Made by a program: the position numbers and the translations under genes. This document shows, one piece after another, positions 35,006 through 43,994 of a DNA stretch of 64,000 bases. Origin of the DNA: Pseudoxanthomonas sp. GTDB taxonomy: Bacteria > Pseudomonadota > Gammaproteobacteria > Xanthomonadales > Xanthomonadaceae. Location of the stretch: positions 2,377,813-2,441,812 of the forward strand of contig NZ_DASYGY010000009.1 of the NCBI RefSeq assembly GCF_035999195.1, given 5' to 3'. The notes beneath the pieces were generated by a model. It had not been told where the DNA came from, made no database searches, and saw nothing but the letters and a program-made list of their open reading frames with translations. Position 1 is the stretch's first letter, and every line of letters starts with the position of its first letter.

Positions 35006-35731
35006 TTAATTGACGACACCAGCGATTTCCCGCTGTATCGCTTCGGCGGCGGCCCGTGGATCCTCGGCTTGGCTGATCGGCCGGCCCACCACGATGGCGT
35101 CGGCGCCCAGTGCGAATGCCTCGGCCACGCCCACCGTGCGCTTCTGGTCGTCACCGACCGGGCCACCCGGGCGGATGCCGGGACAGACGATGGAGAAGCC
35201 GGGTCCGGTGGCGGCGCGGATCATGCCGGCCTCCTGGCCCGAGCAGATCACCCCGTCGATGCCGGCGGCCTGCGCCGCCAGCGCGCGCTGCACGACGATG
35301 TCGGCCGGTTCGCCGCTGTCGATGCCCATGGCGCGTAGATCGCCGCTGTCCATCGACGTCAGCACGGTCACCGCCAGCAGCCGCAGCTCGCCTCCGCGTG
35401 CCTCGGCGGCGGCTTCCATCATCCCGGCATGCCAGCCGTGGATGGTGGCGTAGGTCACCGGCCAGCGCGACAGGCCACCGATCACCCCGGCCACGGTGGC
35501 GGGGATGTCGAAGAACTTCAGGTCGACGAACACCCGCTTGTCGCGGCGGGCCAGCTCGTCCAGCACGGTGAAATAGTCGCCGCTGGCCAGCAGCTCCATG
35601 CCGATCTTGTAGAACTGCACCGCATCGCCCAGCCGGTCGACCCAGGCCAGCGCGTCGGCACCGGACGGCGCGTCCAGCGCGAAGATCAGGCGCTCGCGCG
35701 TGCCGAGCGCGACGGGGCCGCGTGCAGTCAC
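35006..35731 (-). CDS. pyrF: PyrF, orotidine 5'-phosphate decarboxylase
   Basis: 241-aa TIM-barrel enzyme forming UMP from OMP. LIFALDAP at the N-terminus, the catalytic block FVDLKFFDIPATV (Asp-x-Lys-xx-Asp type), VTVLTSMD, and GIRPGG near the end identify it. Start: GTG (followed by TARGPVAL) whose GTGA overlaps the stop of the upstream phosphatase gene. The pair is cotranscribed and ends at the terminator at 34839-34877. Confidence 0.95.
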   Translation of the reverse strand: MTARGPVALGTRERLIFALDAPSGADALAWVDRLGDAVQFYKIGMELLASGDYFTVLDELARRDKRVFVDLKFFDIPATVAGVIGGLSRWPVTYATIHGWHAGMMEAAAEARGGELRLLAVTVLTSMDSGDLRAMGIDSGEPADIVVQRALAAQAAGIDGVICSGQEAGMIRAATGPGFSIVCPGIRPGGPVGDDQKRTVGVAEAFALGADAIVVGRPISQAEDPRAAAEAIQREIAGVVN

Positions 35732-36636
35732 GGTGCGTAGTCCAGCGCGTCGCGCTTGGCCTGCGTGCGGGCGGCGGGCGGCTGGTCCCAGGCGTTGTTG
35801 AACAGCGCCGGCTCCCACGAGCCGTAGGTCGGGTTGGGCAGCATCCACCAGCGCTCGCCGAACCAGTCGTCGTATTCGTCGAACAGCGCCTGGCGACCGT
35901 CGCGCGTGTTGGCTTCCACCTGCACGAAATCGCCGATCTGGTCGCCGAACTGCATCAGCACGCGGTACTGCTGGCCGGCCAGGCGGCGGCGGCAGTTCTT
36001 CTCGCTGCCGTTCTGCTCGCAGCCTTCCAGCACCGTGCCCAGGCCGAGGAACACGCTGTCGTCGGCGACCGGCAGGCCGGCCTCGCGCAGGTTGGCCAGC
36101 GTCGCGTCCTTCAGGTGCACGGCGCGGTTGGAGATGTAGAGGATGGTCACGCCCTTCTCGGCGGCGGCCCTGGCGAAATCCACCACGCCCGGCAGCGGCT
36201 TGGCCTTCTTCTCGGCCACCCACTGGTCCCAGCTGATCTCGTCGTATTCCTTGCCGTCGCGGATCAGGCGCGCCTGGTACGGCGAGTTGTCCAGCACGGT
36301 CTCGTCCACGTCCATCACCACGGCCGGCTTCAGGCCGGCCGCAGCGTTGCCGCGTTCGCTGGGCACCAGGGCGTCCCAGTGCTTTTCCTTCAGCGCGGCA
36401 TCCAGGTGATCGGCGGCGGCGCGGAAGGTCTGGGTGGTGATCGCGCGGTACTCGACCGAGGTCTGCACCCACGCCACGGCATTGAGGTTGTCGTGCGTGC
36501 CGGTGGGCTTCGTCGTGGTCGCGGCGGCGGCAGGCGCGGCGGCATCGGCCGGCGCCGCTGCGGGTTCGGTGCGCTTGCAGGCGGCCAGGGTCAGCAGTGA
36601 AGCCGCCAGGCCGGCGGCGAGCAGGGAAACGCGCAT
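35728..36636 (-). CDS. Lipoprotein e(P4)-family 5'-nucleotidase / HAD acid phosphatase
   Basis: 302-aa outer-membrane lipoprotein: signal with lipobox LAAC (Cys about 20), an Ala/Pro linker, then a class C acid phosphatase domain. The HAD nucleophile motif is VMDVDETVLDNSPYQ (DxDxT), with ILYISNR as motif II and FGDQIGDFV near the acidic motif IV. Family members dephosphorylate nucleotides such as NMN outside the cytoplasm. Its 4-base overlap with pyrF pairs nucleotide salvage at the envelope with UMP synthesis. Confidence 0.92.
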   Translation of the reverse strand: MRVSLLAAGLAASLLTLAACKRTEPAAAPADAAAPAAAATTTKPTGTHDNLNAVAWVQTSVEYRAITTQTFRAAADHLDAALKEKHWDALVPSERGNAAAGLKPAVVMDVDETVLDNSPYQARLIRDGKEYDEISWDQWVAEKKAKPLPGVVDFARAAAEKGVTILYISNRAVHLKDATLANLREAGLPVADDSVFLGLGTVLEGCEQNGSEKNCRRRLAGQQYRVLMQFGDQIGDFVQVEANTRDGRQALFDEYDDWFGERWWMLPNPTYGSWEPALFNNAWDQPPAARTQAKRDALDYAP

Positions 36637-36670
36637 GGAAGATCCCATTCCGGAAGTGCGGGAATTCTAG

Positions 36671-36697
36671 CCGACCGGTGTTACACGCGTCGGTCGG
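36671..36697. promoter_or_regulatory. Inverted repeat between divergent promoters
   Basis: CCGACCG (36671-36677) and CGGTCGG (36691-36697) are 13 bases apart in the 113-base gap between the phosphatase-pyrF unit and yceH. It is a possible operator or hairpin. Confidence 0.3.
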
Positions 36698-36749
36698 TGC
36701 GGTGGGACGCGGGTTATCCTGCCGGCCCGTTCCTGTTTCCGACTCCTCT

Positions 36750-37400
36750 ATGGAAGACACCGCGCCCGTCCTGACCGCCGCCGAGGCCCGCCTGCTGGGT
36801 TGCCTGATCGAGAAAGAGGCCACCACGCCGGAAACCTATCCGCTGACGGTGAACGCCGCGCAGTCCGCGGCCAACCAGAAGACCGCGCGCGAGCCGGTGA
36901 TGGCGCTGGATCCGGGCGCGGTGAACCACGCGCTGCGCCAGCTGGAGCAGAAGGGCCTGGCCAAGCAGGTGTTCTCCTCGCGCGCCGAGCGCTACGAGCA
37001 CCGCACCGCGGCGTTCTTCGGCATTCCGCAACAGCAGGCCGTACTGCTCGGCCTGCTGCTGCTGCGCGGTGCGCAGACGGTGCACGAACTGCTCGCGCGC
37101 AGCGAGCGGCTGTTCAAGTTCAACGACGCCGACGACGTGCGTCATCACCTCGACCGGCTGATCCAGCGCCAACCCGGGCTCGTCGTGCAGATCCCGCGTG
37201 GCCCCGGCCAGCGCGAGGACCGCTACGTGCACCTGTTGAGCGCGCCGGTGGATGTGGCCGCGATCGCCGCGCGTCTGCCGTCCGCACCGGCAGGCGAGCC
37301 TGCGAATGCGGAACTCGAAGCGCGCGTCGCGGCGCTGGAGGGCGAGGTGGCGGCGTTGCGTGAACAGGTTGCCCGTCTGCTGGACACGCACGGAGACTGA
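36750..37400 (+). CDS. yceH: YceH-family protein (DUF480)
   Basis: 216-aa cytoplasmic protein with tandem winged-helix folds. LTAAEARLLGCLIEKEATTPETYPLTVNA and LLLRGAQTVHELLARSERLFKF are the DUF480 signatures. The C-terminus (residues 185-214) is a short coiled coil, ELEARVAALEGEVAALREQVARLL. Function unresolved. Divergent from the phosphatase-pyrF operon. Confidence 0.93.
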   Translation: MEDTAPVLTAAEARLLGCLIEKEATTPETYPLTVNAAQSAANQKTAREPVMALDPGAVNHALRQLEQKGLAKQVFSSRAERYEHRTAAFFGIPQQQAVLLGLLLLRGAQTVHELLARSERLFKFNDADDVRHHLDRLIQRQPGLVVQIPRGPGQREDRYVHLLSAPVDVAAIAARLPSAPAGEPANAELEARVAALEGEVAALREQVARLLDTHGD

Positions 37401-37579
37401 GCGCCCGTCTTCGCGATCTTCGCCAGGCGCGTTCAAGGCGTTGTTCACATTCGAGGCCGCATGCATGGCGCGGTGTTCGCCTGCGGGTCCGCGAACTACA
37501 TGCGGATACGCGCGCTGCGACGTTGCATCGCGCGATGCGTCGCGCTACGTTCGCTCCGCCCCCGGCACGGAACGTCTTC

Positions 37580-38200
37580 ATGGAACGACGCCTCATGCGG
37601 AGTATCGCCACCGGCGCGCTGATCTGCTTAGCCACGACAGGATGCCACGCCACCATGGCCACATCGACCTCACCCGGCCCTTCTTCCGCGTTGCCGGAAG
37701 GCCACTACACCAACGTCGGCGCCGAGTGGCCGCTGAAGTTCAGGGCGCATTATTTCGGCGGCCACTGCTTCAATACCCAATCGTGCGAAATCCTTTATCG
37801 CGGTTTCAGGCATGGCGCGGAAGACAGGCCATCGCCTTCGGTCGAATCGTATGGGCGACCGCTCGACACGCTGCTGAGTGCGGGTCGTGGCCCCATCCCG
37901 AACTTCCCGCCGCCGGCTCGCGTCACCTGGCGGTCCAAGGACGGCACGCCGCTCGAGGCGGAAATCGACATCGGGGAAATCTTCAGGGACGAATTGGTCC
38001 GCCACAACGTCAAACAGAACGAGATGTCCGAGCTTGGGCCGGGACCGGGGTTGCTGCCGGCGATCATCCTCGAAGTCAACGACCGCACCATCAATGTCTA
38101 CATGCGGGCGCACATATCCACCAAAGAGCTACAGAAGCCGGACAACCGGTACAGCGACTTCCGGGCTGACCTGATCAAGGTATTCAGCCGGAACTATTGA
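37580..38200 (+). CDS. Putative lipoprotein; candidate immunity protein for the adjacent hydrolase
   Basis: 206-aa lipoprotein (lipobox TTGC, Cys about 22) with a soluble periplasmic domain of no recognised family. It begins 'LPEGHYTNVGAEWPLKFRAHYFGGHCF' (split here for naming) and ends in an EVNDRTINVYMRAHI strand region. It lies only 16 bases upstream of the DUF2235 hydrolase, on the same strand. Lipoprotein immunity genes beside phospholipase effectors are a known arrangement for type VI and Xanthomonas type IV secretion, so an immunity role is inferred from context only. An ATG at 37595 is an alternative start. Confidence 0.6.
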   Translation: MERRLMRSIATGALICLATTGCHATMATSTSPGPSSALPEGHYTNVGAEWPLKFRAHYFGGHCFNTQSCEILYRGFRHGAEDRPSPSVESYGRPLDTLLSAGRGPIPNFPPPARVTWRSKDGTPLEAEIDIGEIFRDELVRHNVKQNEMSELGPGPGLLPAIILEVNDRTINVYMRAHISTKELQKPDNRYSDFRADLIKVFSRNY

Positions 38201-38216
38201 GCAAGGAGCGCTCGCC

Positions 38217-39617
38217 ATGCAATCGAGTCACGAGGCGCAGGATCGGGACGGCAGGATAGAGGTGGAGCGGATCGGAGAGGTCCGCGGCGAACGCTACCGC
38301 CAGGCCGAGGCCGATCTGTCGAAACTTCGGATCCCCCTCTTTCTTCGTGAAGGAAATCCGCACGAACGTTTGTACATCGCAGGTCTGGATGGGACCGGGA
38401 ACAGCCTGTTCGATGATGATCCTGCGCAATGGAGCACGGTCGCGAAGATCTACAAGCAGATTGAAGAAACCAGGCCGCCGAGAGTCGCGGCAGGTTATGT
38501 GGAAGGCACCTTCACGCAGAATGGATTGCTCAGGATCCCGGAGAAGCTGCTCGACGGGCGTTTCGGACACACCTTCGACGAGCGAGTCGAGACGGCTTAC
38601 TTCCAGCTCTGCGTGCGGGCCAAGGAATGGCTGAGAGAGGACCCCGATGCGCAGATCCGCATCGCCGGCGTGGGGTTCAGTCGTGGCGGGGAGCAGGTGG
38701 CTGCGCTCGAGCGCATGATCCATGAGCGAGGCATACGCGATCCGGAAGGCGCGGACTATCGTTTGAATGGAGAGAACCTTATCACCCACATCGAGTATGC
38801 GGATCGGCCCCTGCTCGTGCAGCCGGGCCTGACGCCGCAGGTGGCGCTGCTGATCGATCCCGTTCAAACGGGGGTCGAGGAGCACGACCGCCGCTTACCC
38901 CCCTCGACGCTGACGACGTTCCAGCTGACGGCTGAGAACGAGAGGCGTGATCTCTTCAAGGTGACGCTGCACGTGGCACCAGGATTCAGCGAAGACGACC
39001 GCAGCCTGAACCTCATTCGCCCTGGAGTTCACGGCAACATGGCGGACACCTATTCCAGGAACGGATTGGGCACAGAAAACTTCAACCTGAGCGTCGAGTT
39101 CCTCAACCGCCTCAGCGACACGCCGTATCTCGAGAAGCGTCCGCTTCCAACCGATCCCGACCAGTACGTGATCCATCGGTCCGACCAGCACATGGGCGGC
39201 CTGTACGGGACGCGCGGCTACGACCGTGACGGCGTTCGCGACCATGTGGAAGCGCTGGCACCGGAGCGGCTTTGCCGGCAGGCGGTGGTCGACGACTGCA
39301 ACCGCAAGGAGCCGATCGACGAGGCACTGGATGCCCGGTTCGAGCGCCGCACGGCGCCGAACCCGCTCCCCGCTCAGGCGACGCCGCAGGACGCTGGCCA
39401 GCCCTGGCCAGGATTGAACGACCTGGTGGCGAAGGCGTCGCGCGCGGGCGCGTCCGATCCGGCCAGCGTGATGCCTGCGGTCATGGAGGAGTACCTGCGT
39501 GGACCCTGGGCCAGACAGTTCCAGGCCACAGTAGGGAAGGAACTCGCAGCGCGCGATCCGGCGCCGCTCGCGCCCGTCGGGGCGACGCGGGACGAACCGC
39601 CTGCGCTGGCGCGCTGA
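38217..39617 (+). CDS. DUF2235 / Tle1-like alpha-beta hydrolase, candidate phospholipase effector
   Basis: 466-aa protein. Residues 50-160 read LYIAGLDGTGNSLF ... IRIAGVGFSRGGEQ, the DUF2235/Tle1 pattern with GFSRG nucleophile (Ser155). A candidate acid is Asp214 in LLIDPVQTG, and LIRPGVHGNMADTY (His272) aligns with the family's GVHSDxGG histidine. There is no signal peptide, as expected for a secretion-system effector. The last 120 residues are disordered and Pro/Ala-rich; I do not see a clear XVIPCD type IV secretion domain. RBS: AAGGAG 9 bases upstream. A lipoprotein gene precedes it. It could also be a housekeeping lipase of this fold. Confidence 0.7.
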   Translation: MQSSHEAQDRDGRIEVERIGEVRGERYRQAEADLSKLRIPLFLREGNPHERLYIAGLDGTGNSLFDDDPAQWSTVAKIYKQIEETRPPRVAAGYVEGTFTQNGLLRIPEKLLDGRFGHTFDERVETAYFQLCVRAKEWLREDPDAQIRIAGVGFSRGGEQVAALERMIHERGIRDPEGADYRLNGENLITHIEYADRPLLVQPGLTPQVALLIDPVQTGVEEHDRRLPPSTLTTFQLTAENERRDLFKVTLHVAPGFSEDDRSLNLIRPGVHGNMADTYSRNGLGTENFNLSVEFLNRLSDTPYLEKRPLPTDPDQYVIHRSDQHMGGLYGTRGYDRDGVRDHVEALAPERLCRQAVVDDCNRKEPIDEALDARFERRTAPNPLPAQATPQDAGQPWPGLNDLVAKASRAGASDPASVMPAVMEEYLRGPWARQFQATVGKELAARDPAPLAPVGATRDEPPALAR

Positions 39618-39632
39618 TCGTCCCTCAGCTGC

Positions 39633-40010
39633 TCAGCGCCTCTCCTCCATCAATCCCACCAGATTGCCATCCGGGTCGCGCAGGAAGCCGATCCAGAGTT
39701 CATGATCGGGCATGCGCACCGCGAGCTGCGGCCCACGCTCTTCCGTTGCGCCTCGTGCCACCAGTGCGACCTGCGTGGCGACGATGTCGTCGACGCGGAA
39801 GTACAGCACTGAATTGGCACCGACCGCCCCGGCGCCCTGCGGCGTGGTCAGCATCAGGCGCACGTCGCCCGCCTGCAGGAACGCGAGCGTCGGCGCGGGC
39901 TGGAACAGGAAGGGCAGGCCCAGCGCATCGCGGTAGAACGCCAGCGCGGCGTCGACGTCGCTGACGGTGATCGCGATCTGGTGGATGTGCGAGAGGCGAG
40001 CGTCCGTCAC
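39633..40010 (-). CDS. VOC-family (glyoxalase-like) protein
   Basis: 125-aa protein, GTG start. ARLSHIHQIAITVSDVDAALAFYRDALGLPF is the first beta-alpha-beta-beta-beta motif and ELWIGFLRDPDGNLVGLMEE the second, with His and Glu positions suited to metal binding. The substrate is unknown. The GTG at 40010 follows the upstream membrane-protein stop by 13 bases, so the two are likely cotranscribed. Confidence 0.8.
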   Translation of the reverse strand: MTDARLSHIHQIAITVSDVDAALAFYRDALGLPFLFQPAPTLAFLQAGDVRLMLTTPQGAGAVGANSVLYFRVDDIVATQVALVARGATEERGPQLAVRMPDHELWIGFLRDPDGNLVGLMEERR

Positions 40011-40023
40011 GGCATCTTCGAAT

Positions 40024-40410
40024 TCACTTCGGCCGCCGGCTGCTGCGCAGCAGGAACAGGCTGCCGATGAGCATGCCGGCAAACGATGCGCCAAGTCCGA
40101 GCACGCCGGCGACCACGACGTCCGCCACCGGCGCGCCTGCCGGTGGCAGGTGATGCATCGCATTCCATGCGATCCGTACGAGCACCGCCGCCGGCACTGC
40201 GAATGCAATCAGCAGCCACAGCGTGACGAACCGGCCGGTGCCGAACGCGCGCAGCAGCATCGCGATCACGCCGACGGCCACGAGCCCCGGCCCGTACAGC
40301 GCGCGTGGCAGGCCGGCGAGTTCCGGCGGCAGTTGCCAGTACGGAAAACCGACGCCGATGAGGGCGATCAGGAAGCCGATCCACCGCCAAGCCTTGCTGT
40401 CGCGCGTCAT
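40024..40410 (-). CDS. Hypothetical four-helix membrane protein
   Basis: 128-aa protein with four hydrophobic segments: WRWIGFLIALIGVGF, ALYGPGLVAVGVIAML, FVTLWLLIAFAVPAAVLV and VVVAGVLGLGASFAGMLIGSLFLL. No family is recognised. The start at 40410 is an ATG followed by TRDSKAWRW. It is probably in one unit with the VOC gene. Confidence 0.65.
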   Translation of the reverse strand: MTRDSKAWRWIGFLIALIGVGFPYWQLPPELAGLPRALYGPGLVAVGVIAMLLRAFGTGRFVTLWLLIAFAVPAAVLVRIAWNAMHHLPPAGAPVADVVVAGVLGLGASFAGMLIGSLFLLRSSRRPK

Positions 40411-40468
40411 GCCCAGGTCCACCGGAGTGCGATGCCGCGCAGCGTAGCGCAAGCGCCGTCGCTGCGGG

Positions 40469-42445
40469 TCAGTCGAACATCGCCTGGATCGCGGCCAGGC
40501 CGGCGCTGGCGCGTTCCTTCTTGCGTTCGGCGTCGGCCACCGGGTCGGCGCCGTCGCGCTGCAGTTCGTCGGCGGGCAGTTCGTCGATGAACCGGCTGGG
40601 CTGCAGGCGCAGGCGCTCGCCGAAGCGGCGCGTCTCGCGGCTGTGGCTGAGCCACAGCTGCTCCTTGGCGCGGGTGATGCCCACGTACATCAGGCGCCGC
40701 TCTTCCTGCAGGTTGCCTTCCTCCACGCTGGTCTCGTGCGGCAGCGTGCCGTCCTCGCAACCGACGATGAAGACGTAGCGGAATTCCAGCCCCTTGGCCG
40801 CATGCAGGCTCATCAGACGCACCTGGTTGCCGCCGTCGTCCTTGTCGTTACGCGACAGCAGCGCGAGCTGCGCGGCGAGGTCGCCGGCCGAACTGCCACG
40901 CGGTCCGCCCTCGAACCAGTCGGCCAGTTCGTCCAGGTTGGCGCGGCGGCGCTGGAAGGAGGCCTCGTCCTTGCACTGCGCGCGCAGGTCGGCGAGCAGG
41001 CCGGACCGCTCGCTCAGGCGCCGCACCAGGTCGGCCGGCGGCAGTTCCTCCGCGTGCCGGCGCAGGTCGCGCACGATGTCGACGAAGGCGCTGAGGCCGT
41101 TGGCCGCGCGCGGCGGCAAGGCCTTCAAAGCGCCCATCGATTCGGCGGCGCGCGACAGCGGCAGGTGCGCGTGCTGCGCCATCTCGGCGAGTTTCGCGAG
41201 CGATGTCGCGCCGACTTCGCGCTTGGGCGACTGCACCGCGCGCAGGAAGGCGGCATCGTCGTCCGGATTCACCAGCAGGCGCAGCCACGATAGCGCGTCC
41301 TTCACTTCCTGGCGTTCCAGGAAGGCGGTGCCGCCGGTCAGGTGGTAGGGAATGCGCAGCAGCTGCAGCGCCTTTTCCAGCGCGCGCGACTGGTGGTTGC
41401 CGCGGAACAGGATGCAGAAGTCGCTCCAGGCCGCGCTCTTGGACGCGTGCACGAACGAGATCTCGGCGGCCACCTTTTCCGCTTCGTGTTCGTTGTCGCG
41501 GCATTCCCACACGCGGATGCGCTCGCCGTCGGCCTGGTCGCTCCACAGCGCCTTCGGGTGCTCGTGCGGATTGTTGGCGATCAGCGCATTGGCGGCGCGC
41601 AGCACGCGGTTGCTGCAGCGGTAGTTCTGTTCCAGCTTGATGATCTGCAGCGCCGGATAATCCTTCGCCATCTGCAGCAGGTTGTCGGGATTGGCGCCGC
41701 GCCAGGCGTAGATGCTCTGGTCGTCGTCGCCCACGCAGGTGAAGTCGCCCCGCTCGCCGGCGATGGCCTTCAGCAGGCGGTACTGCGCATCGTTGGTGTC
41801 CTGGCATTCGTCGACCAGCAGGTAGCCGATGCGCTCGCGCCATGCGGCGGTGATCTCCGGGTCGTTCTCCAGGATCTGCACCGGCAGGCGGATCAGGTCG
41901 TCGAAGTCGACCGCATTGAACGTGGTCAGCCGGTCCTGGTAGCGCTGGTACAGCAGCGCCGCGTCCTTCTCGCGGTTGGTGCGTGCCTCCGCCAGCGCCT
42001 CCTCGGGTGACAGGCCGGCGTTCTTCGCGCGCGAGATCAGGTTCTTCGCCGCCTCCACCTCGTCGGGCTTGGCGCCGTACATCAGGTCCTTGACCTGCGC
42101 GTGGGCATCGTCGGCATCGAAGATGGAGAAGCCGCGCTTCAGGCCCACGGCGGCATGTTCGATCTGCAGGAACTTCAGTCCCAGCGCATGGAAGGTGCAG
42201 ATGGTCAGGCCTTCCGCCGCATCGCCCTTGATCCGCTTGGACACGCGCTCGCGCATTTCCTTGGCGGACTTGTTGGTGAAGGTGATCGCCGCGATCCGCC
42301 GCGCCGGGAAGTGGTTGCCCGCGATCAGGTGCGCGATCTTCTCCACGATCACCCGCGTCTTGCCGCTGCCGGCGCCTGCGAGCACCAGCAGGGGACCCCT
42401 GCTGTGCAGGACGGCGGCGCGTTGGGGGGGGTTGAGACCGTGCAT
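40469..42445 (-). CDS. rep: Rep, ATP-dependent 3'-5' DNA helicase
   Basis: 658-aa UvrD-superfamily (SF1A) helicase, length typical of Rep. Motifs: Walker A LAGAGSGKTRV (I), AITFTNKSAKEM (Ia), LLVDECQDTN (II), VGDDDQSIYAWRGA (III), KLEQNYRCSNRVL (IV), VRLMSLHAAKGLEF (V) and EERRLMYVGITRAK (VI). The start MHGLNPPQRAAV is conserved. It removes protein blocks ahead of the replisome. A TACAAT hexamer about 25 bases upstream of the start may be its -10. Confidence 0.95.
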   Translation of the reverse strand: MHGLNPPQRAAVLHSRGPLLVLAGAGSGKTRVIVEKIAHLIAGNHFPARRIAAITFTNKSAKEMRERVSKRIKGDAAEGLTICTFHALGLKFLQIEHAAVGLKRGFSIFDADDAHAQVKDLMYGAKPDEVEAAKNLISRAKNAGLSPEEALAEARTNREKDAALLYQRYQDRLTTFNAVDFDDLIRLPVQILENDPEITAAWRERIGYLLVDECQDTNDAQYRLLKAIAGERGDFTCVGDDDQSIYAWRGANPDNLLQMAKDYPALQIIKLEQNYRCSNRVLRAANALIANNPHEHPKALWSDQADGERIRVWECRDNEHEAEKVAAEISFVHASKSAAWSDFCILFRGNHQSRALEKALQLLRIPYHLTGGTAFLERQEVKDALSWLRLLVNPDDDAAFLRAVQSPKREVGATSLAKLAEMAQHAHLPLSRAAESMGALKALPPRAANGLSAFVDIVRDLRRHAEELPPADLVRRLSERSGLLADLRAQCKDEASFQRRRANLDELADWFEGGPRGSSAGDLAAQLALLSRNDKDDGGNQVRLMSLHAAKGLEFRYVFIVGCEDGTLPHETSVEEGNLQEERRLMYVGITRAKEQLWLSHSRETRRFGERLRLQPSRFIDELPADELQRDGADPVADAERKKERASAGLAAIQAMFD

Positions 42446-42562
42446 GGAGGCTTCCGCTAGGGGTGCGATTGTACCTGCCGACGGACGGCGCGGGCGTACG
42501 TTGACACGGCTTGGGGCGTCGAGTAGTGATGGCCTTTCGATCAGAAGGCGGAGGCTTTTCAC

Positions 42563-43306
42563 ATGAAGAAGGCGCTCGCGCTTGTCCTCCTGTCGCTGGC
42601 AGTTCCTGCGTCCGCGCACCGGGAATTCGACACGATGTCTGCCGCACCGCCGCTGTCGGCGGTCTTCGAACTTCAGGCGGTCGACCATCTGATCATGCGG
42701 TCCGACGACTACCTCAGTTTTCACCCGGACCAGCAATTCCGCCGCCGTGCCAGCGACATGCTCGTTGCGGGGCGTCCCGACCTGGCGCGGACGTACTTCC
42801 AGCGTGGGGCCCATTACGCCGACAAGCTCTCCCAGGCCGCACTGGCCGAACTGTGGTGGGAAGGCCGGGGCGGCGCGCAGGATCGCGCCATCGCTTACGC
42901 ATGGATAGATCTGGCGGCGGAACGGGGCACGCCTTACCTGTTGACCAAGCGTGAGCTTTATTGGCAACAGATGAGCGAAAGCGAGCGTGCGCGCGTCGCG
43001 ATCGAAGGTGCAGCACTGAAACGCCAATATGGCGATGCTGTCGCCAAGCCTCGTTTGGCGGCACAGATGCGTCGTGGCCTGGCGCAGATGACGGGCAGCC
43101 GCACGGGAGGGGCGCCGCGCATGCAGGTATGTCCCAGCAATCTGGCTTCGGGATCGGGTGGGTGCGCGCATTGGGTCGCGGCCAGCGACTACTACGCGCC
43201 GCACCACTGGAAGCCAGACGCCTATTGGCGGATGCAGGATGAGATCCTGGGCAAGCTCGGCGAGCGTACCACCGTGCACACCGGAGCCGTGGATCCCATC
43301 CGCTGA
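42563..43306 (+). CDS. Exported Sel1-like repeat protein
   Basis: 247-aa protein with a signal peptide (MKKALALVLLSLAVPASA). The middle region (LARTYFQRGAHYADKLSQAALAELWWEGRGGAQDRAIAYAWIDLAAERG) fits Sel1-like/TPR helical repeats used in protein-protein contacts; it probably acts in the periplasm. The last 70 residues contain two cysteines (VCPSN, GGCAHW) that could form a disulfide. Function unknown. It precedes tdk by 58 bases. Confidence 0.7.
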   Translation: MKKALALVLLSLAVPASAHREFDTMSAAPPLSAVFELQAVDHLIMRSDDYLSFHPDQQFRRRASDMLVAGRPDLARTYFQRGAHYADKLSQAALAELWWEGRGGAQDRAIAYAWIDLAAERGTPYLLTKRELYWQQMSESERARVAIEGAALKRQYGDAVAKPRLAAQMRRGLAQMTGSRTGGAPRMQVCPSNLASGSGGCAHWVAASDYYAPHHWKPDAYWRMQDEILGKLGERTTVHTGAVDPIR

Positions 43307-43353
43307 GTCGCGAGGCGGCGGGAATGCTGAGGAGAGATGGCTACACCCCGGTC

Positions 43354-43359
43354 TACAAT
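43354..43359 (+). promoter_or_regulatory. Candidate -10 hexamer of tdk (leaderless layout)
   Basis: TACAAT, 5 bases before the tdk ATG at 43365. No Shine-Dalgarno lies in that space. Confidence 0.4.
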
Positions 43360-43364
43360 GGGAC

Positions 43365-43988
43365 ATGGCCAAGCTCTACTTCTACTACTCGGCGATGAAT
43401 GCCGGGAAGACCACCACGCTGCTGCAGTCGGCGCACAACTACCGCGAGCGCGGGATGCGGGTGGCGATCCTGACGCCGCGGCTGGATGACCGTGCCGGCA
43501 CCGGTGTGGTGGCCTCGCGCATCGGGCTGCGCGCGGAGGCGGTGGCGTTCGACCGGGCCGACGACCTGGAGCGCTGGATCCGCGAGGACATCGACGCGCA
43601 CGGCAAGCTGGATTGCGTGCTGGTGGACGAGGCGCAGTTCCTGACCCGGGCGCAGGTCTGGCAGCTCAGCGAGGTGGTGGATGCCTTGCGCATCCCGGTG
43701 CTCTGCTATGGCCTGCGCACCGACTTCCGCGGTGAACTCTTCGAGGGCAGCCAGTACCTGCTGGCCTGGGCCGACGAGATGAGCGAGATCAAGACCATCT
43801 GCCACACCGGCAAGAAGGCCACCATGACCGTGCGCGTCAACGAGCAGGGCCTGGCCGTGCAGGACGGGCCGCAGGTGGAGATCGGCGGCAACGAGCGTTA
43901 CGTGTCGGTCAGCCGTGCCGAGTTCAAGAAGATCGCGCGCGGCGAGGGCCGCATCGATCCGGTGCAGCCGGGCCTGCCGCTGGCGTGA
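43365..43988 (+). CDS. tdk: Tdk, thymidine kinase
   Basis: 207-aa type II thymidine kinase for pyrimidine salvage. The P-loop is SAMNAGKTTTL (residues 9-19), DEAQFLT is Walker B with the catalytic Glu (89), and IGGNERYVSVSR the lasso region. The structural zinc site common in this family looks lost: the CxC/CxxC element reads ICHTGKKA (second Cys is Thr148), and the later CRxH/C reads SRAE (Ser183, Glu186). The start is the conserved MAKLYFYYSAMNAGK. Confidence 0.92.
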   Translation: MAKLYFYYSAMNAGKTTTLLQSAHNYRERGMRVAILTPRLDDRAGTGVVASRIGLRAEAVAFDRADDLERWIREDIDAHGKLDCVLVDEAQFLTRAQVWQLSEVVDALRIPVLCYGLRTDFRGELFEGSQYLLAWADEMSEIKTICHTGKKATMTVRVNEQGLAVQDGPQVEIGGNERYVSVSRAEFKKIARGEGRIDPVQPGLPLA

Positions 43989-43994
43989 GTCGCC

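Noticed and set aside
38217..39617. A type IV secretion XVIPCD domain at the end of the DUF2235 protein
   Set aside because: The C-terminal 120 residues are Pro/Ala-rich but lack the conserved motifs I would expect, so delivery by that system is not claimed.
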